Source: HGM04593 sp045591315 (lineage in GTDB: Bacteria; Bacteroidota; Bacteroidia; Bacteroidales; Bacteroidaceae). From it: DNA of 64,000 nucleotides. Position numbers and translations under genes: made by a program. This document shows positions 25,045 through 33,339 of the stretch, piece by piece. The notes under the pieces were generated by a model. That model had not been told where the DNA came from and ran no database searches. It was given only the letters and a program-made list of their open reading frames with translations. The stretch lies in NCBI GenBank assembly GCA_045591315.1, contig JAZNSN010000040.1, positions 1 through 64,000 on the forward strand, given 5' to 3'. Each line of letters opens with the position of its first letter. Within the stretch, counting starts at the first letter, position 1.

Positions 25045-25575
25045 ATGAAAATTAAAGGTGATGAAATTTCTATAAAGCAAATATTCTTTTTATGCATATA
25101 TTACGGCATAGCACGCCATCTGCCATCACAAATGCCATTCAGAAGATTCCGATATTGGTGTTGTAAACATATTTTCAAATCATGCGGCAAGAATATAAAT
25201 ATTGAAAGAGGAGCCTATTTTGGCACAGGAATTCATATAACAATGGGTGATTTTTCATGTCTAGGAAAGAATTGCTGGGTTCCAAATAATCTTTCAGTCG
25301 GGGAAGAAGTCATGATGGGACCAAACGTAACAATCCTTGACCGTAACCACGTATTCAGCCGCACTGATATACCAATGGGAAGACAAGGCAATACTGAGCG
25401 CAGACCGGTAACCATTGAGAACGACGTATGGATTGGGTGTCAGGTACTTATTATGCCAGGACGGACTATAAAGAAAGGAAGTATTATTGCCGGAGGATGT
25501 GTGCTGTGCAAAGATTTCCCTGAGTATTCAATAGTTGGCGGCAATCCCTCAAAACTAATAAAAAGCAGAAAATAA
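25045..25575 (+). CDS. Maltose/galactoside O-acetyltransferase-like acyltransferase
   Basis: A left-handed beta-helix acyltransferase of 176 residues from the preferred start at 25045; an upstream ATG at 24994 would precede the predicted transcript start. It shows hexapeptide repeats (GTGIHITMGDFSCLGKNCWVPNNLSVGEEVMMGPNVTILDRNHVF), the catalytic-type His in DRNH, and the end NDVWIGCQVLIMPGRTIKKGSIIAGG, then SIVGGNPSKLIKSRK. It is the only gene of the polysaccharide region on the plus strand. It lies next to a transposase remnant and in AT-rich DNA, so it may be a later insertion. It probably O-acetylates the polysaccharide. Confidence 0.8.
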   Translation: MKIKGDEISIKQIFFLCIYYGIARHLPSQMPFRRFRYWCCKHIFKSCGKNINIERGAYFGTGIHITMGDFSCLGKNCWVPNNLSVGEEVMMGPNVTILDRNHVFSRTDIPMGRQGNTERRPVTIENDVWIGCQVLIMPGRTIKKGSIIAGGCVLCKDFPEYSIVGGNPSKLIKSRK

Positions 25576-25590
25576 CATACAAGAAGTGCG

Positions 25591-26799
25591 CTAAACTATT
25601 CTTCTGTAATAGTAACAGAGAGCCATGCAGTATAAAGATGAACTCACGACATTGGTGATCAGTGCACCCTCCACATTCCAAAGCCACACAAGAACAACAA
25701 AGCCAAAAACCTTGAATGCGCCACACAGATAACTACTGTTACGGATAGGTACACCGTGACCGTGAGAAGCAAGGTAACGGTTAATCATATCTCCTACGCC
25801 ATGAATAGAAAATGCCACTGCCAGCCAAATAGCATAACGGGCAACTGGAGCATATGATGCAGGGTAGAACAAATCAACTACAAAATGAATTAACAACACA
25901 AACAAGACACACGAAAGAAGGGTCAACAACATTGTTGCCCTAAGCTCTTTTTGCGGAATTCTTGGCTCGTTTACAAACTTCTTGAAATAAGCTGTACCAA
26001 TTATTCCCGGTAAATAAGAAAGCGGAGTTGTCAGAGTCAAGGCAAGAGTATAATATCCCACATTGGTATTGTCTTCATTGAATATTCCAAGCATAACTCC
26101 AGCCAAATAATGTGTGGCAATCATTGCCAAGGAAGCACAATATAGATGTACACCATATTCAGCATTCTCGGCCTTCAGATCGGTATATGCCGGTTTGAGG
26201 CCTTTAAAATCTGGACGTGTAGATATAATGATAATGGCAAATATTATACTATACACACCCCATTGCAGCAGTATGACAAATGATGAAGATGCTTCAAAGA
26301 ACCGGAAGACGACAAGAGCAATAACCACATACAGCACCGGTGGCAGTACACGCGACACAGCCAAACGGCCGATAAAGTTATCCCCTTGAGCCGTTGCATT
26401 CACATAATTGGTAAACAATGGATAGAAACACACCGGTAAAGAAAGTATAAACAGTTCCCAACCACTCTGACCGGAATGGAATAGGGCCATCAATGCCGTC
26501 ATAAGGAGAAGAGCTACAGAACAACCGCCCAATATCACCACCATTACACCTCGCACCTTGCGGCTGCGCTTTTCGTCATCAGAAAGAGCAAGCAAACGGT
26601 TCCCTGCATGAAAATAGCCGAGCAGCAACAGCCACGAGAAGAGAGTTATAAAATTCTGGACATAACGGACATCACCATACTCCACTTCAGTCAAAAGACG
26701 TGTATTCACTATTGACGTTACAAAGCCCAACAAGGAACCAATTAATGTTGAAGCATAGAGATAGATGACCTGAAACTTGTTTTTTGTAATGGTTTTCAT
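25591..26799 (-). CDS. Polysaccharide repeat-unit flippase (Wzx/MATE-like)
   Basis: An integral membrane protein of about 402 residues with about 12 hydrophobic segments, typical of the polysaccharide transport branch of the MOP superfamily. The N-terminal pattern YLYASTLIGSLLGFVTSIVNTRLLTEVEYGDVRYVQNFI is characteristic. It would flip undecaprenyl-linked repeat units across the inner membrane. The start at 26799 follows GGAAGGGG, an unusually good Shine-Dalgarno site for this genome, and avoids overlap with the GT4 gene. The ATG at 26820 would overlap it by 17 nt. Confidence 0.87.
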   Translation of the reverse strand: MKTITKNKFQVIYLYASTLIGSLLGFVTSIVNTRLLTEVEYGDVRYVQNFITLFSWLLLLGYFHAGNRLLALSDDEKRSRKVRGVMVVILGGCSVALLLMTALMALFHSGQSGWELFILSLPVCFYPLFTNYVNATAQGDNFIGRLAVSRVLPPVLYVVIALVVFRFFEASSSFVILLQWGVYSIIFAIIIISTRPDFKGLKPAYTDLKAENAEYGVHLYCASLAMIATHYLAGVMLGIFNEDNTNVGYYTLALTLTTPLSYLPGIIGTAYFKKFVNEPRIPQKELRATMLLTLLSCVLFVLLIHFVVDLFYPASYAPVARYAIWLAVAFSIHGVGDMINRYLASHGHGVPIRNSSYLCGAFKVFGFVVLVWLWNVEGALITNVVSSSLYCMALCYYYRRIV

Positions 26800-26803
26800 A
26801 CTA

Positions 26804-27901
26804 TTACCCCTTCCATACATTAACCAGCATGCTCCACACGGACGAAACTGAATACTCTTTGTTCACTCTTTCTCTTGCCATTGCGGCCAAAGAGGATTTA
26901 TATTCATCGTCAGAAAACAGATTCTCTACAGCATTGCAAATATCATCGACACTACGAGGTTTTATAATTATTCCGCACTTGCCATAATCAAGCATCTCTG
27001 GAATTGCACCTACGCCACTGGCTATTATAGGAGTAGCACACGCCATTGCCTCTAGTATCACGTTGGGGAAGCCCTCTATATACGATGGGGCAACAAGAGC
27101 GTCGGCAGCGTACATCTCCATGATGGTTTCCTCACGCGACAAGCCACCCGTGAAACAAAGCCATTCACCTTTGCGTTTAGAAGCTATCCTGCAAAGCTCA
27201 TTCTTGACCAGTTCCTCAACATGTCCAACCATACGCAGTGACACACCGGAAAGACGGCTGCAAGCCTCTACAAGTTCATACACACCTTTAATGTCAACAA
27301 CATGCCCCACAAAAAGCAGCCTTTTTTTCACCCTTAACACCCTGCCGTCATAAGCCGAAACAGTATTACGCACAAAAGAAGATAATGGATTAGGTATATA
27401 TACAACACCTGGCACATTTATACTCTCCAGTGCCCTCAAGGATAAATTATCCATTACAATCGGTACATCGGTATTTTTCAGCACACGCTTTAGCAACCAG
27501 GTTTCCCAATTGTCATTCTTCAATATTTCTGGAATACGCCCACAATGGAAATGCAGGACTGTCCCGACACATTTCGATTTCGTATAACGCAGTATAAAGT
27601 AATCCTTAATGAGTCCTAGCGATGCTGTAGTACATAAATGAACTATGTCAGGATGTTCTACCCTGACCCTTTTACACAGTTTTCTCAGCAACGAAAAATA
27701 TTCTACAGTTCCACGCCACAAACGCATAAAAGGACCAACACCCCTTACATATGTTTTTCTGTCCAAGGGTTGAAGAACGAGTTCCACCTGTCTCTCAGTC
27801 TCCTCATAATGGGCCATTATTGCCTTTGCCCAAACCGATATGCCTCCTATATTGCTGTTAGAGATACCCTCATACGGGGTACAGAACAATATCTTTTTCA
27901 T
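26804..27901 (-). CDS. Family 4 glycosyltransferase
   Basis: A 365-residue GT-B glycosyltransferase. The N-terminus ISNSNIGGISVWAKAIMAHY resembles the acceptor domain. RLLFVGHVVDIKGVYELVEAC begins the donor domain, and the E-x7-E region is EGFPNVILEAMACATPIIASGVGAIPEM. The donor sugar cannot be told from sequence. It sits 5 nt downstream of the GT2 gene within the Wzy-GT2-GT4-Wzx string and adds one sugar of the repeat unit. Confidence 0.9.
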   Translation of the reverse strand: MKKILFCTPYEGISNSNIGGISVWAKAIMAHYEETERQVELVLQPLDRKTYVRGVGPFMRLWRGTVEYFSLLRKLCKRVRVEHPDIVHLCTTASLGLIKDYFILRYTKSKCVGTVLHFHCGRIPEILKNDNWETWLLKRVLKNTDVPIVMDNLSLRALESINVPGVVYIPNPLSSFVRNTVSAYDGRVLRVKKRLLFVGHVVDIKGVYELVEACSRLSGVSLRMVGHVEELVKNELCRIASKRKGEWLCFTGGLSREETIMEMYAADALVAPSYIEGFPNVILEAMACATPIIASGVGAIPEMLDYGKCGIIIKPRSVDDICNAVENLFSDDEYKSSLAAMARERVNKEYSVSSVWSMLVNVWKG

Positions 27902-27906
27902 ACAAT

Positions 27907-28884
27907 CTACTTGAATGTGACATCAAAGTCAAAATACCTGTCTTCAAGCATCAACGCTCTGAAGTCGTCATAGTTAAAGTCATTCTTGGTACGCACATCC
28001 CGGAACAAACGTCGGACAAGCCTTATAGCCGTTTTCAAAGAACCGGAATAGTTCTTGAAGTATTTCAGGCAAGTCATGCAATTCAACAAGCAGATAATAT
28101 AGAATTTAAGACGGCTTTCATAAAGCCTGTTGCATATAAGCCTGTTATGGTAATACATATATACGCGTCCCAAACCACGTGAATCCTTCGTATTCTTCTG
28201 TGACGAACCGACCTTATGATAAACCAGCGACTGTGGAACACAAGCCATCTTGATACCCATTTTCCTCATCCTCAATGAAAACTCATAATCCTCTTCACCA
28301 AAAAAGAAACCATTGTAGAGCAGTTCTTTATTTCCGTCAAGAAGTGATGTTTCAAAGAAAAGTGCGCATCCCGATACAAAATCCATCACGAAAGGTTCTA
28401 AGCCTACGACACCTCGCCGCTGCTCGGCAAAAAGATTCTTACGTGTTCCAAATGTCAGTTTACCGCCACTGAACCAGACCTTGTTCTTATCGTAATGGTA
28501 GCATATACACGGAGACAGGACCTTTACGTTCTTGTGCGCCTGCGCACAATCCAGCAGTTTTGTTAACATATCAGGTTCAACCTCTGTATCATTATTCAGC
28601 AACATGCAATAATCGGGATTATCCTGCATAGCAAAAGCGATAGCTTTATTATTGCCAACTGCAAAACCATAATTCTTACCCAATTCCACTAGCCGGTACC
28701 CATCTACATGCCTTTCACCTGAATGTTCATTGAGCCATGCTCTTATACGGGCAACAGAATCGTCCGTAGAACCGTTGTCTGCAATGACAACTTTGTGAGG
28801 CTCATTCATTTTACTCAATGATACAAGACAAGATATTGTATCATCGGCGCCATGCCAATTAATCAGTATTATAGTGACTTTCAT
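27907..28884 (-). CDS. Family 2 glycosyltransferase (rhamnosyltransferase-like)
   Basis: A 325-residue GT-A inverting glycosyltransferase. It begins VTIILINWHGADDTISCLVSL and has IADNGSTDDS for nucleotide binding, NYGFAVGNNKAI, and the metal-binding LLNNDTEVEPDM. FFGEEDYEFSLRMRKMG supplies the E-D-x-x-x-x-x-R motif. These features place it in the branch that includes rhamnosyltransferases, although the donor is not certain. Its first 26 nt overlap the end of the polymerase gene, which suggests translational coupling. Confidence 0.9.
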   Translation of the reverse strand: MKVTIILINWHGADDTISCLVSLSKMNEPHKVVIADNGSTDDSVARIRAWLNEHSGERHVDGYRLVELGKNYGFAVGNNKAIAFAMQDNPDYCMLLNNDTEVEPDMLTKLLDCAQAHKNVKVLSPCICYHYDKNKVWFSGGKLTFGTRKNLFAEQRRGVVGLEPFVMDFVSGCALFFETSLLDGNKELLYNGFFFGEEDYEFSLRMRKMGIKMACVPQSLVYHKVGSSQKNTKDSRGLGRVYMYYHNRLICNRLYESRLKFYIICLLNCMTCLKYFKNYSGSLKTAIRLVRRLFRDVRTKNDFNYDDFRALMLEDRYFDFDVTFK

Positions 28885-30124
28885 TCTCTACATCATTATT
28901 TTTCTTATGCAACACTTTCTCCAATAACAATAAAACCATTACCATCAAAGGCAACTCTATCACGACAATCCCGGCAAAGTAGAGATCGAACCAGCCCATA
29001 AACAACATGCCGCAAAGGAAAAAATACACAACATATATATATATATTGTTAAAACGTATCATTGCAACACGTATCAAATATATCAAAGAACTTAAAGATA
29101 ATGTGTATAATACAAATATAATCCAATTGGAGTTGATATATAGAGTACCAAAAATTGTTCTTACATTTGTCAATGACCATCCCGAATTGTAATACAACGG
29201 ATTTATAGGAGCTACAAGTTCTCTATCTCCCACAATCATCTTGGATAAATTTACAAATTGCGCTATTATATTCTGGAAATTACCGGTATCATCAGGAAGC
29301 CCCAGTTGCAAATCCATGCTCCAACCTATTGTACCGCTTGTAAGGTAGTGAAGAAAGTGCATTACAATAAACTCCATAAAAGCATCGCTCACGCCACGGG
29401 ATTGAACAACAAGAATAGACAGAGCATATGACAAGAAAAAAACTGAAAATGCCCCTATCAGAATATATAAAATAAATTTTAGATTCAAGCGTGTCTTTCC
29501 TGTATATAGACGCATTGACATCGCAGCAAGTACCGGTATTATTACCCAACCTTTTACCTGGTTAAGCACACTGACTAGCAGAAAAACTATTATAATCGGC
29601 CATAACCACCAATTCTTCTTAGAGACGTAATAGATACTCATCATCAGTAAAGGCAAAGTCAATATTCTCAAATGCCCCCATAATCCACCTCCGCTGAAAT
29701 CTTCACCGAATTCATCTGAGCCCAACGATTCTGCAGAACTGCCTAGAGTTCCGTTCAAGTGGAAAACAAACAAAAAAGCCATCAACACAAACAGAAAGAC
29801 AAGACCTCTCGGCATTGTGTCTGTCAATTTCCGTGAGACAACCGTTTTTTTGTTATAACAGATAATACCACCTATAACAAAACTTGGCAAAGCAAATATA
29901 AGTAACCCGACATTCCAGATAAAAATGCTTGGGTAATAAAATTCAACAAAGCCAATATCAGCACTACAAATAACAATCGTTATAATCAAAACCGCCAAAT
30001 ACGGCAACATTAGGAAGTTCAACGGAGTATATATCGATTTCCACGTCTTATACTCTAAGAAAAAGAGTAAAGCGACTTCAACACATATTGCTATAAGATA
30101 AAGCGCATCCGATATTCCAATCAT
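28859..30124 (-). CDS. Polysaccharide polymerase (Wzy-type, O-antigen polymerase-like)
   Basis: A 421-residue membrane protein with about ten to twelve hydrophobic segments and a long periplasmic-type loop around residues 240-330 (HYLTSGTIGWSMDLQLGLPDDTG). This is the general plan of Wzy polymerases, which share almost no sequence. The position between Wzz and the glycosyltransferases supports the call. It would join flipped repeat units in the periplasm. Wzy identity is by topology and context, not by motif. Confidence 0.75.
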   Translation of the reverse strand: MIGISDALYLIAICVEVALLFFLEYKTWKSIYTPLNFLMLPYLAVLIITIVICSADIGFVEFYYPSIFIWNVGLLIFALPSFVIGGIICYNKKTVVSRKLTDTMPRGLVFLFVLMAFLFVFHLNGTLGSSAESLGSDEFGEDFSGGGLWGHLRILTLPLLMMSIYYVSKKNWWLWPIIIVFLLVSVLNQVKGWVIIPVLAAMSMRLYTGKTRLNLKFILYILIGAFSVFFLSYALSILVVQSRGVSDAFMEFIVMHFLHYLTSGTIGWSMDLQLGLPDDTGNFQNIIAQFVNLSKMIVGDRELVAPINPLYYNSGWSLTNVRTIFGTLYINSNWIIFVLYTLSLSSLIYLIRVAMIRFNNIYIYVVYFFLCGMLFMGWFDLYFAGIVVIELPLMVMVLLLLEKVLHKKNNDVENESHYNTD

Positions 30125-30137
30125 AGAAATATTTAAA

Positions 30138-31214
30138 TTACTTCTTGATAATACGGTCTTTAATTACAATCCATGCAGAAGTTCCGAAAAATGCTAAGAA
30201 AACATATAGCATCAACGTCATAATTTTTTTGGGTGATGATGCCTTAATTTGTATGTACGAAGGCTCTATGACCACGCAAACCGGCATATTTTCCTGCACT
30301 TTCGCACGTGCCACCTCTAGATTCTGAGCCATTTGACTATAAATGCCAAATGCCAGATCAACTTCATTCTCTAAACGTTCAATTTCTATCTGATACTTTT
30401 TGTTTACCACATTTTGATGCAGATTGACATAGTCGGCATATTCCTTTTGAACATTTACATACTTTACTTTAAACTCATTATACAGTTCCTCGACATACTG
30501 CATATCCTTTCTAGCCTTCGCCGAACGATAATCCTCTATGTACTTTTTCAGTTTCTCAGCAACCTCATTTGCCACACATGCAGTAATTTTCGGATCTTGC
30601 ATTGTCACATTTATAGTAATCACGCTATTACCCTTGTCAACAGAAACAAGAATGGATTTTTCAAGTTTAGCTAAAGCGCCAAACTGCTTCTTAGACAATT
30701 TCATATTATATGATTGTGATGAAGCAGACGTTACAACACCGGCATCTTCTTCCGCAGTAAAAAGACGTTTAAAGAAGCTCAATGGCACTGAATAAAATTT
30801 AAACCACCAAGGAGTTTTTACATGATGGCAAAGATAGTCATACATATTTGTCTTTATCTCGCCATCTATGGATTCTACTTGCATTTTCATTATATCCATC
30901 AAGAATGGTGTTGAAGAAACTATCTGTGGATAGATTTCGGGATAGAAAGCATCTTCACTGCCTGTCAATCCATTCAAGTTTACCCCAACCATTGAAGCCA
31001 TAGCGCCAAGGCCACTGGAAATTCCGCCTTTTGAAGACATTTCCGGAGCCATTACAACTGTAGAAGTATATTCCTTCGGAATACTGAAAGCCACAACAAT
31101 TGCCAACGCGACAGCTATTGCACAGTTTGTTAATATACGCTTACGCTTATCCCAAAGCAACAACAACAATCCTATTATATCTATTTCCTGTACTTTTCCC
31201 TTAATATTGCTCAT
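30138..31214 (-). CDS. Wzz-type chain-length determinant (polysaccharide co-polymerase)
   Basis: A 358-residue inner-membrane protein with a first membrane helix at about residues 28-47 (LTNCAIAVALAIVVAFSIP), then YTSTVVMAPEMSSK, a long periplasmic coiled-coil region (about 215-310), and a second helix near the C-terminus (about 330-350). This is the PCP architecture that sets chain length. There is no C-terminal tyrosine kinase domain, and none is encoded nearby. It follows the lipoprotein gene after a 53-nt gap. Confidence 0.88.
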   Translation of the reverse strand: MSNIKGKVQEIDIIGLLLLLWDKRKRILTNCAIAVALAIVVAFSIPKEYTSTVVMAPEMSSKGGISSGLGAMASMVGVNLNGLTGSEDAFYPEIYPQIVSSTPFLMDIMKMQVESIDGEIKTNMYDYLCHHVKTPWWFKFYSVPLSFFKRLFTAEEDAGVVTSASSQSYNMKLSKKQFGALAKLEKSILVSVDKGNSVITINVTMQDPKITACVANEVAEKLKKYIEDYRSAKARKDMQYVEELYNEFKVKYVNVQKEYADYVNLHQNVVNKKYQIEIERLENEVDLAFGIYSQMAQNLEVARAKVQENMPVCVVIEPSYIQIKASSPKKIMTLMLYVFLAFFGTSAWIVIKDRIIKK

Positions 31215-31267
31215 AATATCCCATTAAGTATTATTATGTTATAAACTACAATAATATAACCTCGTGA

Positions 31268-31693
31268 TTACCATTTTTCAAAAAAATAGTCTCTTTCTTC
31301 GGTATGCATCAACAATCTTTCGCTGTTCATATAATCGACAACAAAAACCATTGTATCACTGAATATATAATACTCTTTCAGTTCTTCCATGTCACAAATG
31401 TCGTCACGTCCCGGATACTTATAGAACTTTGTCATAGTCAACGTATCGCCGACATAATCAAACTCTGCCATGTAATAATCGGGAAACCCCTCTGCATAAT
31501 ATTCACCCAACATTACAAGATGCCTCTGGAACGAATAACATATATTGGCAGGATATTCAACGCTGTCACCCTTTACGACCTTTTCGAGTTTCCACATGCC
31601 GTCAAGGTCCCCGTTTATATAAATCTTTTCGCAGGAGAACTGAAGAAAAGATACGACAATCGCGATAATATATAATAATGACTTCTTTGCCAT
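31268..31693 (-). CDS. Lipocalin-like lipoprotein in the polysaccharide locus
   Basis: A small protein of 141 residues from the ATG at 31693. An upstream ATG at 31714 would overlap the wzi-like gene. The N-terminus is a lipoprotein signal (MAKKSLLYIIAIVVSFLQFSC; lipid Cys at about 21). The mature part begins GDLDGMWKLEKVVKGDSVEY, the W-x-L opening of lipocalin-like domains common in Bacteroidota lipoproteins, and continues as short beta strands. No function is known. Its place inside the export gene string suggests a role at the outer membrane. Confidence 0.7.
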   Translation of the reverse strand: MAKKSLLYIIAIVVSFLQFSCEKIYINGDLDGMWKLEKVVKGDSVEYPANICYSFQRHLVMLGEYYAEGFPDYYMAEFDYVGDTLTMTKFYKYPGRDDICDMEELKEYYIFSDTMVFVVDYMNSERLLMHTEERDYFFEKW

Positions 31694-31700
31694 GAGTTTA

Positions 31701-33320
31701 CTATTTGAAAACACCGATTCTAGCTACAGATAGCATCGCACCGAAATTATCACCAATGACATTGCTCTTGTCTTTTGCCAATGAAATAGAGAACAACCAG
31801 TTCGACTTGCTTGGTGCATATACAAGGTCGGCCAGCACGGATGTCGTATATTTCTTCTCGGGATATGGATTCTGGTATGTACCCCAGTTTTCACTATATG
31901 TGCACATAAAGCGATACATCAGAACATTCTTTCTGCCGAACGAGCCATTCATTCCGAAATGATGAGATTTCAATCTGTTGGCATGAAACACAAGACTGCC
32001 ATTACTGTTATATATAGGAGAAATCACCAACGGATTGCCTATACCCATTCCATAGTTATGCCACCCCGGATAGATTGAGTGGTTATAATAATTGTCAACA
32101 CCATCCATCTGTTCCTTGTAGTGTGGCCCCGGATCATTGTAGCATGCACCGCTCTGGTCGTAGGTTGACATATATTCGTAACATACATTTGAAATGAACT
32201 TCAGATATCCGCTCTTGTTCTTGACAGAAATACCTAACTGAATATCACGCCATGGGTAATACACTATTTCCTTTTTTCCTTCACGATTCGACTGGTACTC
32301 AAAGAAAAACAGCTGTGAGAAATCCTCAAACAGATGTTCACCATAAACCCTGATATCTAAAGGCTTAGTATGCAACGTTAAAGCAAAATGCCAGTTGCCT
32401 ATGTGATTGCCCGACATATTGGCCTGTTCCGGACCTGGCGTACTTTCATCACCGCTGCCAGGAACAAATGCTTTGAAGAAATCCTTTACGCTACTCGGCA
32501 TTGACATATACTTGCCCTCAGCATGTGTATAAATATCACCTCCGAACTGCGAGTACATTTCCAAGCCGCCTTCTACTTCAAGCGGAAATTTTTCCGGCTT
32601 TCCGAACTTCATGAAAAGAGCCTTGCTATGATACATCACTTTCTTTGCATATCTGGCATTGGGATTCTTTGCTGTAAAATCCTCCTGAAAATTGTGGTCA
32701 AGAAACATTCCATATGCAATATGACCACGCAACTTTATCCATGTATCCCGGCCGAAGATGCTTACATATTCAGGAACCTCGACACGAAATTGAGGTATTG
32801 GTGAACTGTTTCCGCTAAAGAGAAGGCCTCCTGAACCGATATCGGACAAGATTGAACGGTAAAGGTGCGGAAAATCCGGTTTTCTTATCTCTCCTTCACT
32901 GGAACTGCAGTATTTAACATCGGAAAAGTTGCGCATTTCACCTGAACGATGTTTCATACCGAGACTTAATGTAAGCCATTTCCATGATGCTTCAGCATAC
33001 AACTGATTTACAGAAACGCTTCTTTCCATATTATATCCGGCAGACAAGTCAATACCGGCAGAGTATTTCCATATATTTTCCTTTCCTATGCTTCCATCGA
33101 TTTTCATACCGTATCTGGCATAACCGTTAGAATTATCCAGAGAGGAGAGTCCTTGCCTGTTGGCAACGAGCCAGAAAGGCGCATTGTCTCCTTTTGACAC
33201 AATTGTATTCATTTGTGCAAAATAGGATATCTCCTGCGCATTAATTTCCGGCAAACCCAGAAACGTTGTTAACGTCAGAAAAAGCAATGACAGAAAAGAA
33301 CTGTTTTCGAATACCCTCAT
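31701..33320 (-). CDS. Capsule assembly protein, Wzi family (outer membrane beta-barrel)
   Basis: A 539-residue protein with a signal peptide (LLFLTLTTFLGLPEINAQ). The mature N-terminus APFWLVANRQGLSSLDNSNGYARYG matches the Wzi/capsule-assembly family common in Bacteroidota. Alternating short amphipathic strands continue to the end, which finishes SVARIGVFK with a penultimate aromatic as expected for a barrel. Wzi is an outer-membrane lectin that helps attach or assemble surface polysaccharide. It lies 19 nt downstream of the SLBB export gene. Confidence 0.85.
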   Translation of the reverse strand: MRVFENSSFLSLLFLTLTTFLGLPEINAQEISYFAQMNTIVSKGDNAPFWLVANRQGLSSLDNSNGYARYGMKIDGSIGKENIWKYSAGIDLSAGYNMERSVSVNQLYAEASWKWLTLSLGMKHRSGEMRNFSDVKYCSSSEGEIRKPDFPHLYRSILSDIGSGGLLFSGNSSPIPQFRVEVPEYVSIFGRDTWIKLRGHIAYGMFLDHNFQEDFTAKNPNARYAKKVMYHSKALFMKFGKPEKFPLEVEGGLEMYSQFGGDIYTHAEGKYMSMPSSVKDFFKAFVPGSGDESTPGPEQANMSGNHIGNWHFALTLHTKPLDIRVYGEHLFEDFSQLFFFEYQSNREGKKEIVYYPWRDIQLGISVKNKSGYLKFISNVCYEYMSTYDQSGACYNDPGPHYKEQMDGVDNYYNHSIYPGWHNYGMGIGNPLVISPIYNSNGSLVFHANRLKSHHFGMNGSFGRKNVLMYRFMCTYSENWGTYQNPYPEKKYTTSVLADLVYAPSKSNWLFSISLAKDKSNVIGDNFGAMLSVARIGVFK

Positions 33321-33339
33321 ATATCTTGTTTCAGAAACA

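Noticed and set aside
24838..25097. Two short minus-strand frames upstream of the plus-strand acyltransferase
   Set aside because: Both are hydrophobic AT-rich shadows that overlap the promoter and start of the acyltransferase and lack start signals.
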